From Intoshia linei (Eukaryota > Orthonectida > Rhopaluridae), in the NCBI GenBank assembly GCA_001642005.1, contig LWCA01000366.1, forward strand, positions 1 to 30,932: DNA of 30,932 nt, read 5' to 3'. Shown one piece after another: positions 9,476 through 18,863 of this stretch. The notes below the pieces were generated by a model that worked only from the letters and a program-made list of their open reading frames with translations, was not told where the DNA came from and did no database searches. Numbering within the stretch: position 1 is the first letter of the stretch; every line of letters starts with the position of its first letter. A program made the position numbers and the translations under genes.

Positions 9476-9721
9476 TAATCATATGTAAATAAGGATGGTA
9501 TCAGATTTGAAGTGATTGATTAACAAATTTATCAAAAGTATATATAAGATTGTAAACATTCTAAATTGTTTTTTATGGTGGGACATTTACCCTACTATAA
9601 TCTAAGTATAATACGGAATATTTCCACTACGTTTTTTCGAATATTCCCAGTTTATAGAAAATGAACACGCTGCATGTAGGATGATATCACATTTGGCATG
9701 TTAAAAAACTTTAAAATGTAA

Positions 9722-9960
9722 CTATTTGTATGTGACGCCACGAATTCTACCAGATTCAAAATAATATTCAACGTCAAATTTGAAATTAGCCGTTTTAATA
9801 TTGGTATCTTTTGTTTTTGAATCGATTGTAACAAAATCATCTAAATTAAATAGTTATTTTATCAAATTTTAGCAACAATTAGTGTCAAACTTAATATAAT
9901 TCTATTCATCAAAGACTCTAGTCACTAGAGTCAAGATTTTTACTCACTGGATAATTCCAT
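9722..9960 (-). CDS. Possible small two-exon gene, unknown (43 aa) or 5' part of a broken gene
   Basis: On the minus strand an ATG at 9960 (in-frame TAA seven codons upstream) opens 13 nt ending in a strong donor GTGAGT (9947-9946). A TTTAATTTAG acceptor (9841) then joins in phase to an open exon ending with TAG at 9724-9722. The peptide is soluble and mixed in composition, containing FKFDVEYYFESGRIRG, which looks like real protein. The same frame continues past two stops with further protein-like sequence including two Cys (to about 9605), so this may be the first exons of a decayed longer gene. I recognise no family. It is divergent from the Fez-like gene, whose ATG is about 370 bp away. 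Confidence 0.4.
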
Positions 9961-10332
9961 TTTATTGAATTGAAACAAAATATTTTAGTAATATGTCAAT
10001 AAAACAGTTATACTAGTACTAATTGTATTAATATATTGAAATCCTTATAACCGCACTTACAATGTATAAGGCCAGTTTTTACATCAAAGTTAAATGTTAA
10101 TCAAACACAGAAAACAACAAACGATTAATTAAAATGTGATAAAAAATTAAATGACGACTAGCGTATAACAATTTCCCTAACAAATAACAATACAAATAAT
10201 GTCAATACATGAAAAACACGCCTATAACATTAATTGGCAAACTAATGAGATTATTGAGCATTTTCATTATCACAAAATAAAAAGTTACAATTCATCAGTT
10301 TAATTTTGAGCAAAGGTATACTTTAATAAAAT

Positions 10333-11240
10333 ATGCAATACAAACCCACATACTTATCCCACCTTGATGCAGACTACTTTGATCAACCTCAAAAGATAAA
10401 AAAGCATAACTGCTCCAAAGATTCAGGTTTACTTGAATTTATATATCAGTTTTATAATAAATTAGCATTCAAATCAATTTCACCCTTCGGAACGGAATCC
10501 AGCCTTTCTTCAGATAATTCAACCAAAATTATTCCAGTTATCAAAAAAAAGACTTTTACAGATTTTTCCATAATGAAAATACTAAAGCATTCTGAACGAT
10601 GTCAAAATACAACAATTTCTCATAAAATTAACACAAAGACGTAATAATTAATTTAAAATTATTATACGTTTATTATAATAATGTATAATAATAATAATTA
10701 TTAATTTATTTATTTAATTTCTAGAATATCTAATAAAATGGAGTTGTGTTGTCACATATGTACAAAGATGTTTAAATCACGCGCAACGTTACGTAATCAT
10801 ATGCCAGTACATACAGGATTAAGAGCATTTAAATGCATCATTTGTGACAAATCATTTAAACAAGCCAGTACATTGAGTAGACACAAGATTATACACACCG
10901 AACTGAAACCATACAATTGTAAACAATGCAGCAGCAGTTTCAATAGGAAATCCACTTTATATATGCACATGAAAATTCACACTGGAATAAAAGATATAAC
11001 ATGTACATTTTGCGGAAAGGGTAATCGAATTATAATTAATAATAATACTAATAATAACCAATAATTGTTAAATAATTCATTAAATGATATTTAGAATTTA
11101 ATCAAAGAGGTAATTTTCACAGTCATTATCTAACACATGTCGGAAATAGAAAATTTTTATGCTCTTTTTGCGGAAAAAATTTTTTAACAAAACACTCTCT
11201 TAAATACCACCAAACGAGACATTGTAAAAACACTAAATAA
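10333..11240 (+). CDS. Fez/earmuff-like C2H2 zinc-finger repressor, divergent paralogue (249 aa)
   Basis: Exons 10333-10640, 10725-11020 and 11095-11240 join in phase (phase 2, then phase 1) to 249 aa; introns are 84 and 74 bp, GT-AG. A TAA two codons upstream fixes the ATG. Residues 78-84, FSIMKIL, fit the EH1 Groucho-binding motif F.I..IL. Five complete C2H2 fingers occupy 112-132, 140-160, 168-188, 196-216 and 224-244. Fingers 1-2 contain HMPVHTG, QASTL and RHKIIHT, and finger 4 has GN(F)..H.LTH, the pattern of Fez-family fingers 1-5; the family's sixth finger is absent. Linkers (TGLRAFK, TELKPYN, TGIKDIT, VGNRKFL) have drifted from TGEKPY. By family it would be a nuclear DNA-binding repressor. 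It is flanked by same-orientation family Y repeats, suggesting a duplicated, diverged copy. The main doubt is whether it is expressed. Confidence 0.8.
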
Positions 11241-11409
11241 ATGGATAATATTTTGTTATATTTTCAATTTTTGTTAATTGTTTCGAAAAATATACATATC
11301 GTTAAATTGATAAATTCTGTCGACTTTTTCAAAATTCAGTTAGCTTATGGTTCTTTGGTATGTGAATTCTCATAAAATGCAATGATAAGAATAAACTTTT
11401 TTGTATATA
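11241..11409. other. 3' flank of the zinc-finger gene
   Basis: AATAAA at 11236-11241 overlaps the stop codon and could serve as polyadenylation signal. Nothing else seen. Confidence 0.35.
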
Positions 11410-11935
11410 TTTTCACATATAATTTTGGGACTGTTAATTATTTCAAATTTTTTGTTTTAATAAAATATTTTGGAAAAAAAATATGTGAATACTAAGTGCT
11501 TTTTTGACCGTTAATGCGTCACTTATTCAGATTGAAATTATTTGTGTCTGTTAACAGGATACAACTGTACGACTTGTAATTTTTTTTCAATTCTAGGGTT
11601 ATTTTCATTAAAAAATGAAGGGTAATTTGGGGTTTTGGCCCTGAATATATATTTTTTTAAATTTAAATTTATGATAATGTTTATGATTTTAAAATCCGTA
11701 TCAGAGTATATATTATTTTAAATTCTCCAACTCGTTTGATTTTCAAAAAAAAACAAATTGGGGTTTTTGACCCGTAAGATGTGAGTTTGGGAGGTTGAAA
11801 TTTAGTTTGCGAATATCCCCGGAAAAAATGTAATTGAAATGTCGACTTTATAAAATTCTAAAACGGGTAGTTATTTAAATAAAGTGGGACACAAAAACAC
11901 ACAAAAACGAAAATAGCTCAGCATATTATATAAGT
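11410..11935 (+). repeat. Family Y repeat, copy B
   Basis: This is the direct repeat partner of 8970-9475, about 80 percent alike by eye over about 500 bp, ending at GCATATTATATA in both. Together the two copies bracket the Fez-like gene. Confidence 0.75.
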
Positions 11936-12059
11936 AAGGATTTTAAAGATATTAATTGAATTCCGCTTAATGTTTTTTGAGAATTGAGAGTTCTTAATAA
12001 CGGCATATTATTTTTCACATATCAAAGCATACTTTCTGGTCATGTGTTAATTTTTTTTT

Positions 12060-12136
12060 GAACAGCCCTAATATACATATACGAAATAGCGGCGGGTCAC
12101 TTAAATTTGAAACGGGCCACAAGTTTGACATATCTG
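12060..12136. mobile_element. Old hAT terminal relic
   Basis: GGGCCACAAGTTTGACATATCTG is close to the hAT end that, inverted, usually begins CAGGGGTGTCAAACT followed by GGCC. A second relic of the same end is at about 28683-28712. No partner end identified. Confidence 0.4.
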
Positions 12137-12490
12137 ATATATTATGACTAGGGCGATTATTTTTTAATTAGGGCAAATTTTGATATGTTCATACGCATCA
12201 AATTACAATCATAATGATAGTAATTTTACGTGTATTAATTGGCTAATTAAAATTTGATTAAGTTAATAAAGTTAAAATAATATTTTGAAAAGTAAAATTT
12301 TATTAGAAGTTAAATTATATTTTCAAACATTAATTTTGTTCTATACAATTTCGTTTTGTTTTGTACTTTTATTTTATGCATAATTGTAGTAAATAAACTT
12401 ATTAATTTTTATATCACTCACTAAAAGCAGTTTTTGTTTTTTTTTAACTTATTTCTATTCATAATATAGGTAATTTAGCAATACTTTTAT

Positions 12491-13121
12491 ATGATTAATG
12501 TTTTTTTAAGCATGCCAAAATATGCGAAATCTAAATATGAAAAAATTTACAATATTACAAAACTTTATTCTAGTGAATTAATTAAGAATGACGACAATTT
12601 ATTTTGCATGAAATGTTGCAATGTTACTTTTACAAAATTAAATTTTGTTGAATTACACATCAAATTAGCAAAACATAAGAGTTTTATACATATTGTCAGT
12701 ATTGGAAGTTCAATTAAAACATCGAATGACTTTGCAACAGAAATTGCGGAAGCAATTCTATCTGCGGATATACCTCTAAAAAGTTAAATAACGTCGAGTT
12801 AAGAACAATATATAAAAAAAGGGAATAATTTTGCCTTCTGAAAGCAATTGCAGAAATAAAATTGATGTATTGTATTTAAATGAAATGGAGAGAATAAAAA
12901 ATTATTGCATTAATAAATTAATCTTTATCATTATGGACGAAACTGATTTAAATGGATATAAGTGCATTAATACTATGATCGGAACATTAGAAACACCTCA
13001 GAATGTAATATTATATGATTGTAAAAATATTAGAAGTAATATGAACGGAAAAATGGTCATTCATACTCTTCATGATACAATTAAAAATAATGAAACAAAA
13101 CAAAACAAAGAAAATTTTTAA
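12491..13121 (+). pseudogene. hAT-like transposase, N-terminal half, frameshifted
   Basis: Two open frames, 12491-12787 and from about 12831 to 13121, look like one protein broken by two disruptions near 12780 and 12826. The first contains MPKYAKSKYEKIY and a zinc-binding pattern FCMKCC...ELHIKLAKHK (C-x2-C ... H-x5-H), like the small finger at the start of CGG-binding-protein-like hAT proteins. The second contains LIFIIMDETDLNG, consistent with the first acidic residue of an RNase H-like core. The C-terminal dimerisation half is missing; a stretch at 13415-13475 reading GATADKAPEILLLW may be another scrap. It should make no active transposase. Confidence 0.65.
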
Positions 13122-13200
13122 AAGATAATTTTAAAAAATATTTGATTTTGTACTACAACAAATAATACACTTTTTATACATCTTTATTAAGACTTAAATT

Positions 13201-13315
13201 AGGGATCGGAAACCTTTTGCATTTAGTGGATCACTTTTCTATTTTTTACAGGTGTATTAGAAATAGTAGATATTACTAACGAGTACTAAATTTAAAAAAG
13301 GTTATGAAACCCTGA
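13201..13315. repeat. Short inverted-repeat insert inside the hAT element
   Basis: AGGGATCGGAAACCTTTT at the left and AAAAAGGTTATGAAACCCTG at the right are imperfect inverted repeats about 115 bp apart, suggesting a nested miniature element. No clear target duplication. Confidence 0.3.
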
Positions 13316-13607
13316 ATTAGATATTTACGGACATAAGACAACGCTGCTTGTTCTACAACAACTATCTAATAATGGCAATACAATTATGTTTTAAAATTTA
13401 TATAACGGTGCTACTGCCGACAAGGCCCCAGAAATATTATTATTATGGCGAATAAGAGATTTCATCACTGTTTAGAAAAAAATTTAACGAAAAAAACAAC
13501 ACTACGTGAATTTTTTTTTCTAAAAGTTAAATAAGTTAAATAAATTTGATTGGTAAGTTAAATTTTTTGGTTTTTATAAGTTAAAAAAAAATCGCCCTAA
13601 TTATGAC

Positions 13608-14094
13608 TTTTAGTGTATTTATTTGAAAGTTACATAATCGACTGTCTTTTACTAATCACAAAATAAAGGCTTCCATATCAAAATTAGTAATTTAATAACT
13701 TTTTCTAAATAATATTTAAAATATAGTTTTTATATAGAATATAAAAAAATTTAAATTTATAGTCGACAAGTAAATCGTATATTTTAATTATTTTGAAAAA
13801 TTAATTGAAAACGTTAGCCTCGGTAAAACTAGCTGATGTGAAAAAATTACAAGCCAGTGGTTTATATTTTAAACTAAATAAACATTCTGGATTGCAGGAG
13901 ATTTGCTACCGACGGATGGTTTGCGTATACTGACCCTGCTTTAGACACACAAAGTATTAATTTATTTACATTGTTATATTATATATGTTCATAACTTTGT
14001 TGCACAACAACTAATTATATAATTATTGACATTCTACGAAATATTTACATACTACAGATTACAATATTTCTGAATATTTTAAAATTATACCAAA
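13608..14094. other. AT-rich spacer
   Basis: No open frame or repeat of note. The last 100 bases would hold the promoter of the small secreted ORF at 14095. Confidence 0.4.
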
Positions 14095-14223
14095 ATGAAA
14101 ATTTTTATATCTATCTTGATCGTTTTTGTCATTTTGTGCTTAAATTTTGAAACAACTCAAGGTATTTTTAAAAATTGTCAATTTTGCCAATCAGATTGGT
14201 TTTTTAATCAATGCATATCATAA
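14095..14223 (+). CDS. Tiny secreted Cys-containing peptide (42 aa) or first exon of one
   Basis: The ATG opens a textbook signal peptide: a basic start (MK), then an uninterrupted hydrophobic run to about residue 17, then FETTQ. Read through, the ORF ends after 42 codons, leaving a 20-residue mature part with Cys at 28, 31 and 40 (NCQFC...NQC). Alternatively a GTATTT donor at 14162, right after the signal peptide in phase 1, joins a TATTTGCAG acceptor at 14601 to give an 11-residue second exon ending at 14639. A phase-1 intron after the signal peptide is common in secreted insect peptides. I recognise no family; it could be a peptide hormone, defence peptide or salivary factor. Confidence 0.45.
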   Translation: MKIFISILIVFVILCLNFETTQGIFKNCQFCQSDWFFNQCIS

Positions 14224-14440
14224 TCAATATTGCAGAAATAATTAAATTATTAATATTGCAACTATACAATTTCACTATCAATATGATAATAATTACAACC
14301 GATATGATAATAACGTGTTAATAATTCAATGTGATAACATTTTGCAAGACAATAAAATAATCACAAGCAATGTGATAATAGCAATTATCAATGTGATCAT
14401 TGCTATATTCAAATTGATAATCAAATTATTAAGGGTTTCT
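14224..14440. repeat. Degenerate GATAATAATTACAA-type repeat
   Basis: Blocks such as TGATAATAATTACAA, TGTGATAATAGCAATTATCAA and TGTGATCATTG recur with a loose 18-25 bp spacing. A similar block is at 14675-14735. They surround the signal-peptide ORF and lie inside its possible intron. Confidence 0.4.
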
Positions 14441-14966
14441 GGTATATTTTGACCAACAATTAAATTGTAGTTAACGGGAAACGTAATATGGTTGTAATGA
14501 CACTACCTATAATATATTTTTTTATGTTTAAGGTGTATATTTAAGAAAAATATTCGAATTTTTTGAGTTTAAATTGTTAAAAATATCAGTGTTATTTGCA
14601 GGTTTATTTAACCATAATAGCTTCGAAACAAAAATATAAATTATTTTTGAAAATTTTTATATTTACTTTCAAATTAAGAATAGTCACAGTCAATGTAAAA
14701 ATAGCTATTATCAATGCAAGAATAATTACATTCAAAATGAGTGAAAAAATTTCAACTAAATTCAAAGTGAGAATTTATTACTATACATGTAACAATCATT
14801 AAATTGATTTATTGGGTAGAGTTTATAAATTCCATATGACGTGATATTTTTCACATTTTAATTATTTTATTTAGCATGTAATTTTCATTTAATTATTAAA
14901 TAATTACATAATTAATTAATTTAATATAACGTTTAAATAATATATGTTTGTATTTATATATATTGT

Positions 14967-15003
14967 ATAGAATGTGTAAAACTGTGAAATGTACACATTC
15001 TAT
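14967..15003. repeat. 12-bp inverted repeat at element edge
   Basis: ATAGAATGTGTA (14967-14978) and TACACATTCTAT (14992-15003) are perfect reverse complements, and both repeat the outer end of the long TIR beside them. Confidence 0.8.
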
Positions 15004-15013
15004 GGGTTAGTTG

Positions 15014-15388
15014 TAGAATGTGTAAAACGTTCATTTATATTTTAGTATAATTTTGGGTTTTAGAAAATTTTGTAAACCAAATTTTAAGGCGTTTTTAAAG
15101 TTTTTTTTGAACCAAACTTTGAAGAGAGGTTTTTAAGATTTTTTTTTAAACCAAACTTTAAGGGGGGTTTTTAGGAAATTTTTAGAACCAAACTTTGAAG
15201 AGGGTATTTTAGAATTTTTTTTGAACCAAACTTTGAAAAGGGGTTTTTAAGATTTTTTTTGTGAACCAAAATTTCAAGGGGGGGTTTTACGAAATTTTTT
15301 TTGACGATTTTGATTTGAGATAGGTTCACATAAAGTTTCTAAAACCCAAAATTAAACTAAAATGTAAATGAAAGTTTTACACATTCTA
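15014..15388. mobile_element. Long-TIR (foldback-like) element with tandem core
   Basis: The arms 15014-15069 and 15333-15388 are about 56 bp each and reverse complementary with about four mismatches (starting TAGAATGTGTAAAAC). Between them lie six tandem units. There is no coding capacity. This layout fits a non-autonomous foldback or MITE-type element; no target duplication could be fixed because an extra copy of the arm tip sits at 14967-15003. Confidence 0.75.
15074..15300 (+). repeat. Tandem repeat, six units of 35-40 bp
   Basis: Units begin near 15074, 15109, 15148, 15185, 15223 and 15263, each of the form GAACCAAACTTT, GAAGAGGGGTTTTTA, then a T run. Confidence 0.85.
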
Positions 15389-15595
15389 GGCAACATATAC
15401 AAACACTCATAAATAGACGAATTTCCATTAAATAAAGTTATATTGCAGTTTTGGATAACATCCTTGTATAGAAATATATTTTTAGAAATTTAAAAAGCCA
15501 CAACATATTTTAATCTACTGTAAATAGAAACTTTTTTGAATTACAATTTTTTAATAGTAGTTGTAATGAAGTATCAAGAATGCAAGAGTTATTAG

Positions 15596-16246
15596 CTCTA
15601 ATTCAGTGTTTCCCAACCGTGGGGTAAGGGCCCACTGGTGGGACATTGGAAATTTGATGGGGCCTACGACTTTTTGGTGGGGTCTGGGAAATATCACAAA
15701 TGTATATGATTATGAAACTTTAGATTAATTTATTGTTAATTTTATACAATATTATCAGGTTTATAAGTGGTTATGTGATACTTGAACCAATTAATTGTAT
15801 TATTAAATTATTAGAATGACAAAAAACAAATGAATCTTTAATGATCGTGGGCTATTGAATTCAAATTTAACTAAATGGATGAGTATATGCAAAATTATCC
15901 GACTTTGATTACTTTGGTTAAGATTGCCATTTCCATCCTCTTATTTAGCAGAATGCGGGTTTAGTGCAGTTTTAGACTTACTGACAAAAAAATAAATAGA
16001 CTACAAATTTCAAAAAGGGGAGATCTATGATTAAAGCTTACAACATTAGTACCTAATATTAATAAACTTTGTCAGAATCGTCAGGCTCAATCGTCTTATT
16101 AATTTTAAAAAATAAATACATTATTATTGTTTTTATTATTATTTTATTATAATTCGCTCGAATTTTTTTTTCAGTGGGGCCTGGGATTTTTTTAAAAGTA
16201 AAAATGGGGCCTAGCATAAAAAAGGTTGGGAAACACTGCTATAGTT
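15596..16246. mobile_element. hAT element, 635 bp, 15-bp perfect TIRs
   Basis: The element spans 15604-16238. CAGTGTTTCCCAACC at the left is the exact reverse complement of GGTTGGGAAACACTG at the right. Flanks CTCTAATT and CTATAGTT match at 6 of 8 positions, as expected of an aged 8-bp duplication. GGGGCC-rich subterminal sequence occurs at both ends. Confidence 0.85.
15915..16102 (+). pseudogene. hAT transposase C-terminal dimerisation remnant
   Basis: The frame reads LPFPSSYLAECGFSAVLDLL, the conserved end of ZBED/SCAND3-type hAT transposases. After a one-base frame change it continues as NRLQISKRGDL (stop) LKLTTLVPNINKL, which also matches that family's C terminus. At least one frameshift and one in-frame stop make it non-functional. 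It sits inside the 635-bp hAT element, showing that this element is an internal-deletion derivative of an autonomous one. Confidence 0.8.
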
Positions 16247-16317
16247 GTTTACTTGAAGAGTTTAACAAAAATGTTGTTAATGTTTAATTAATACAATGAA
16301 GTTCTTATTTATCCAAT

Positions 16318-16346
16318 ACATCATCGTGGTAGCTGCACGATGATGT
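16318..16346. repeat. 11-bp perfect hairpin
   Basis: ACATCATCGTG and CACGATGATGT flank a 7-nt loop. No T-run follows, so there is no reason to call it a terminator. Confidence 0.7.
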
Positions 16347-18808
16347 AACAGTAGTACCCGTCTTTTTCATCTTTTTCCACGATACAATATAAAAATAAGA
16401 AACGGCATAATTAAATATTTAATGCTAAGTTATAGTTAATAAGCATATTTTAAAAATATTAAAATTTTCTATTGGATACTTTTTATTTAAAATTTAAAAT
16501 TTATTTTAGCTCAAGGACCCTGTAATTATATTGACAATAGAATATCATAAATCTATGATAAATATATATATGATTAATAAATATATATTGATGAATTTTA
16601 GATGGTTATTATTAGAATATATTAATTATTCAGGTCCTACACCATTTAATTAATATGTAAATATGAAAATGTTTTATTTAGGAAGTAATTATTATTATTA
16701 ATTTTAAAATCATAAATTAAAAGTATTTGCAAGCATATTTACATTGATGGTAATAAACCAAAGTAGTTTATAGAAATATTTTCTATTATCTTCTTTTAAA
16801 TAGTGGATGAAAATGCTAAAACTTATTTTTTGTACTCACTTTTTCTAAAAGTAATTAATTTTTATTGCACTAAAATAGAATTTATGACTATTTTTTGGAA
16901 CCTACCAAATGTGAACAATGAATACAGTAGTAATACCTAGTGTAGTTTACAATATTTTAATTATTAGTCTAATGGAAAAAAAATTTGAAAACTTTATAAC
17001 TTTCATCGATTTAAGTTCGTATGATAGCATTAAGTTTGTGTAATGTCATCAAGTATGCTCGAGTTTAAGCCATCAGTGTTTAATAAATGCAACGTTTTCA
17101 ATATACAGGAATACATTAACCAAATAAATTATTTTTTATAAAGGACGTAAATTTTTAAATTGCAAATAAATTGGTACATATATACAATGAATCATCATAC
17201 ATGTATGATGTATTTACATAAAATTAATGTTTCCAATATTATTATTTTGATAAACATTATTGTAAATTTATTGAAAATGACGAAATGTTAAAACCAAAAT
17301 AGCATGTCATCAATTTATATTATTTTAAAATCAAAAATAATAGATACATGGTCGTGTTTATAGTCTAATGCTAAGACTGAAATATCATTTTGTACTTACA
17401 TTTTATATATTCTGTAATTTTTAAAATGTCATTTTGTACGTACATTTTATATATCTTGTGATTTTTAGAATCTCACATAAGATAATTTGGTGTCTAGGGG
17501 TTAATGACGTGTTTTCAAAGTTTTTATGAAATTATTTTTATACAGCTTTCCATTGTACTTAATTATGTCAATATTAATTGGATAGATTCAAAAAAAATAT
17601 TTTACTCAAAACTATATAACAATTATGTTTGATAAATATCGTTTTTTGAGTGTTGTACTGTATAATTATAATCTACAGATATTGTACTTATTTATAGTTT
17701 ATTTCATCCATTATAATAATATTTTAATTGGAATATTTATTCAAACTAATTTATTTAGAAGGTAAAATACAATGAATTTACAAAAATATAATTTAACTTA
17801 AAAAATTCAACCAATGATGCATTATTAATTGACTATATATATTATCAATATTACAATTATAAACGTTTTCAGTAATAAGGTTATGTTTGCAATCAATAGC
17901 ATTTTATTATGGAAGTGTTAACATTTAACTATTGGCTGTAAATTTTTTTGAAATAAACATTAAAATTATAATGTTCATCATAGTAACCAGTCGAAATTCT
18001 TATGTTACTATTTTATTTAAAATAATTAATCTTTTATCAACCTATCAATATACAAAATGTACAACAATAATATCTTAAACCATCAATTAATTAAATGTAA
18101 TATGAATTAATATCATATAATCTTCATTTTAATTTAAAATTTAATATATAAATCAAATTTTTAATTGTGTTTGCGTTTCCAAGGCTTTACTATATTTTTA
18201 TAGATCGATAATTTAAAATATTTTTTTGTTACCAAGTAGATTTGTTTCTATTATTGATCTGATTCCGTTAATGGACTGAAATTTCGATGCCCCTTTTTAA
18301 GCCAATAGTGGATGCTTCACTGTACGTTTAAAGTACGTTTTTCGGTGTTGCGAAAAAAAATTAAATTTTCAATAAATTTTAAGTTTTATCATAAAACGTA
18401 CTTCTTTTGTAGGTCGCTTTAATTTAATCGATTTAATTTGAATCGGTATTCATTGGTTGGTAATGTATCTATTATAAAAGGTACAAAAATTTTATGACTG
18501 TTTTTAATAGGCCGTAATTTATTGTATCGAAAGACATTTCATTGCTTTTATTATGTAATATTTATATGAATAATATTAACAATGTAAATTAAAATATTTA
18601 ATTTTGTCTAGACGGTAAATATAAAATTTTAAATAATTACGTTTAACCCCCATATAGCGTACACAAAAATGTTTATTTTAGAACACGTTAAGCCTTACTT
18701 AAATTAATCTATATAAAGTTGAAATATATGGATATGTGAATAATATGTGATAATGTGATAAGAAATAATGTTATATATTGAAATATTGAAAGTTATGCGG
18801 ACCTAACG
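16347..18808. other. Gene-poor AT-rich stretch
   Basis: No convincing coding sequence on either strand. It holds an 18-bp perfect palindrome (17193-17210, CATCATACATGTATGATG), a 44-bp tandem duplication (17385-17472) and an 11-bp inverted pair AAGTACGTTTT/AAAACGTACTT around 18328-18410. Confidence 0.5.
17385..17472 (+). repeat. 44-bp unit duplicated in tandem
   Basis: TCATTTTGTAC...CATTTTATATAT begins at 17385 and again at 17429, with a few substitutions. Confidence 0.7.
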
Positions 18809-18863
18809 ATAAGGAGTCCTTATCCTTATTAAGGAGCATGCATCATAATGTGCTTACATTATG
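18809..18863. repeat. Cluster of consecutive palindromes
   Basis: In 55 bp there are ATAAGGA-G-TCCTTAT, TCCTTA-T-TAAGGA, GCATGC and CATAATGT-gctt-ACATTATG, nearly back to back. Confidence 0.7.

Larger units (their letters stand above)
12141..13607. mobile_element. hAT element with perfect 8-bp target duplication
   Basis: The element spans 12149-13599 (1451 bp). It starts TAGGGCGATTATTTTTTAA and ends TTAAAAAAAAATCGCCCTA, an imperfect TIR of about 19 bp. Both flanks carry ATTATGAC (12141-12148 and 13600-13607), a perfect 8-bp target-site duplication as hAT transposases make. The interior holds a broken transposase gene. The intact duplication argues for a fairly young insertion even though the gene is dead. 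Confidence 0.85.

Noticed and set aside
9652-9840. 62-codon minus-strand ORF in the ATG frame at 9840
   Set aside because: The adjacent frame joined through the GTGAGT donor has a more protein-like composition, so this frame is probably a shadow.
14596-14802. 68-codon Ile/Lys-rich ORF
   Set aside because: Composed of the degenerate AATAATTACA repeat and lacking an ATG with context; likely chance.
18328-18410. AAGTACGTTTT/AAAACGTACTT inverted pair as transposon ends
   Set aside because: Only 11 bp, no target duplication, and the spacing (about 70 bp) is too short for a typical element.
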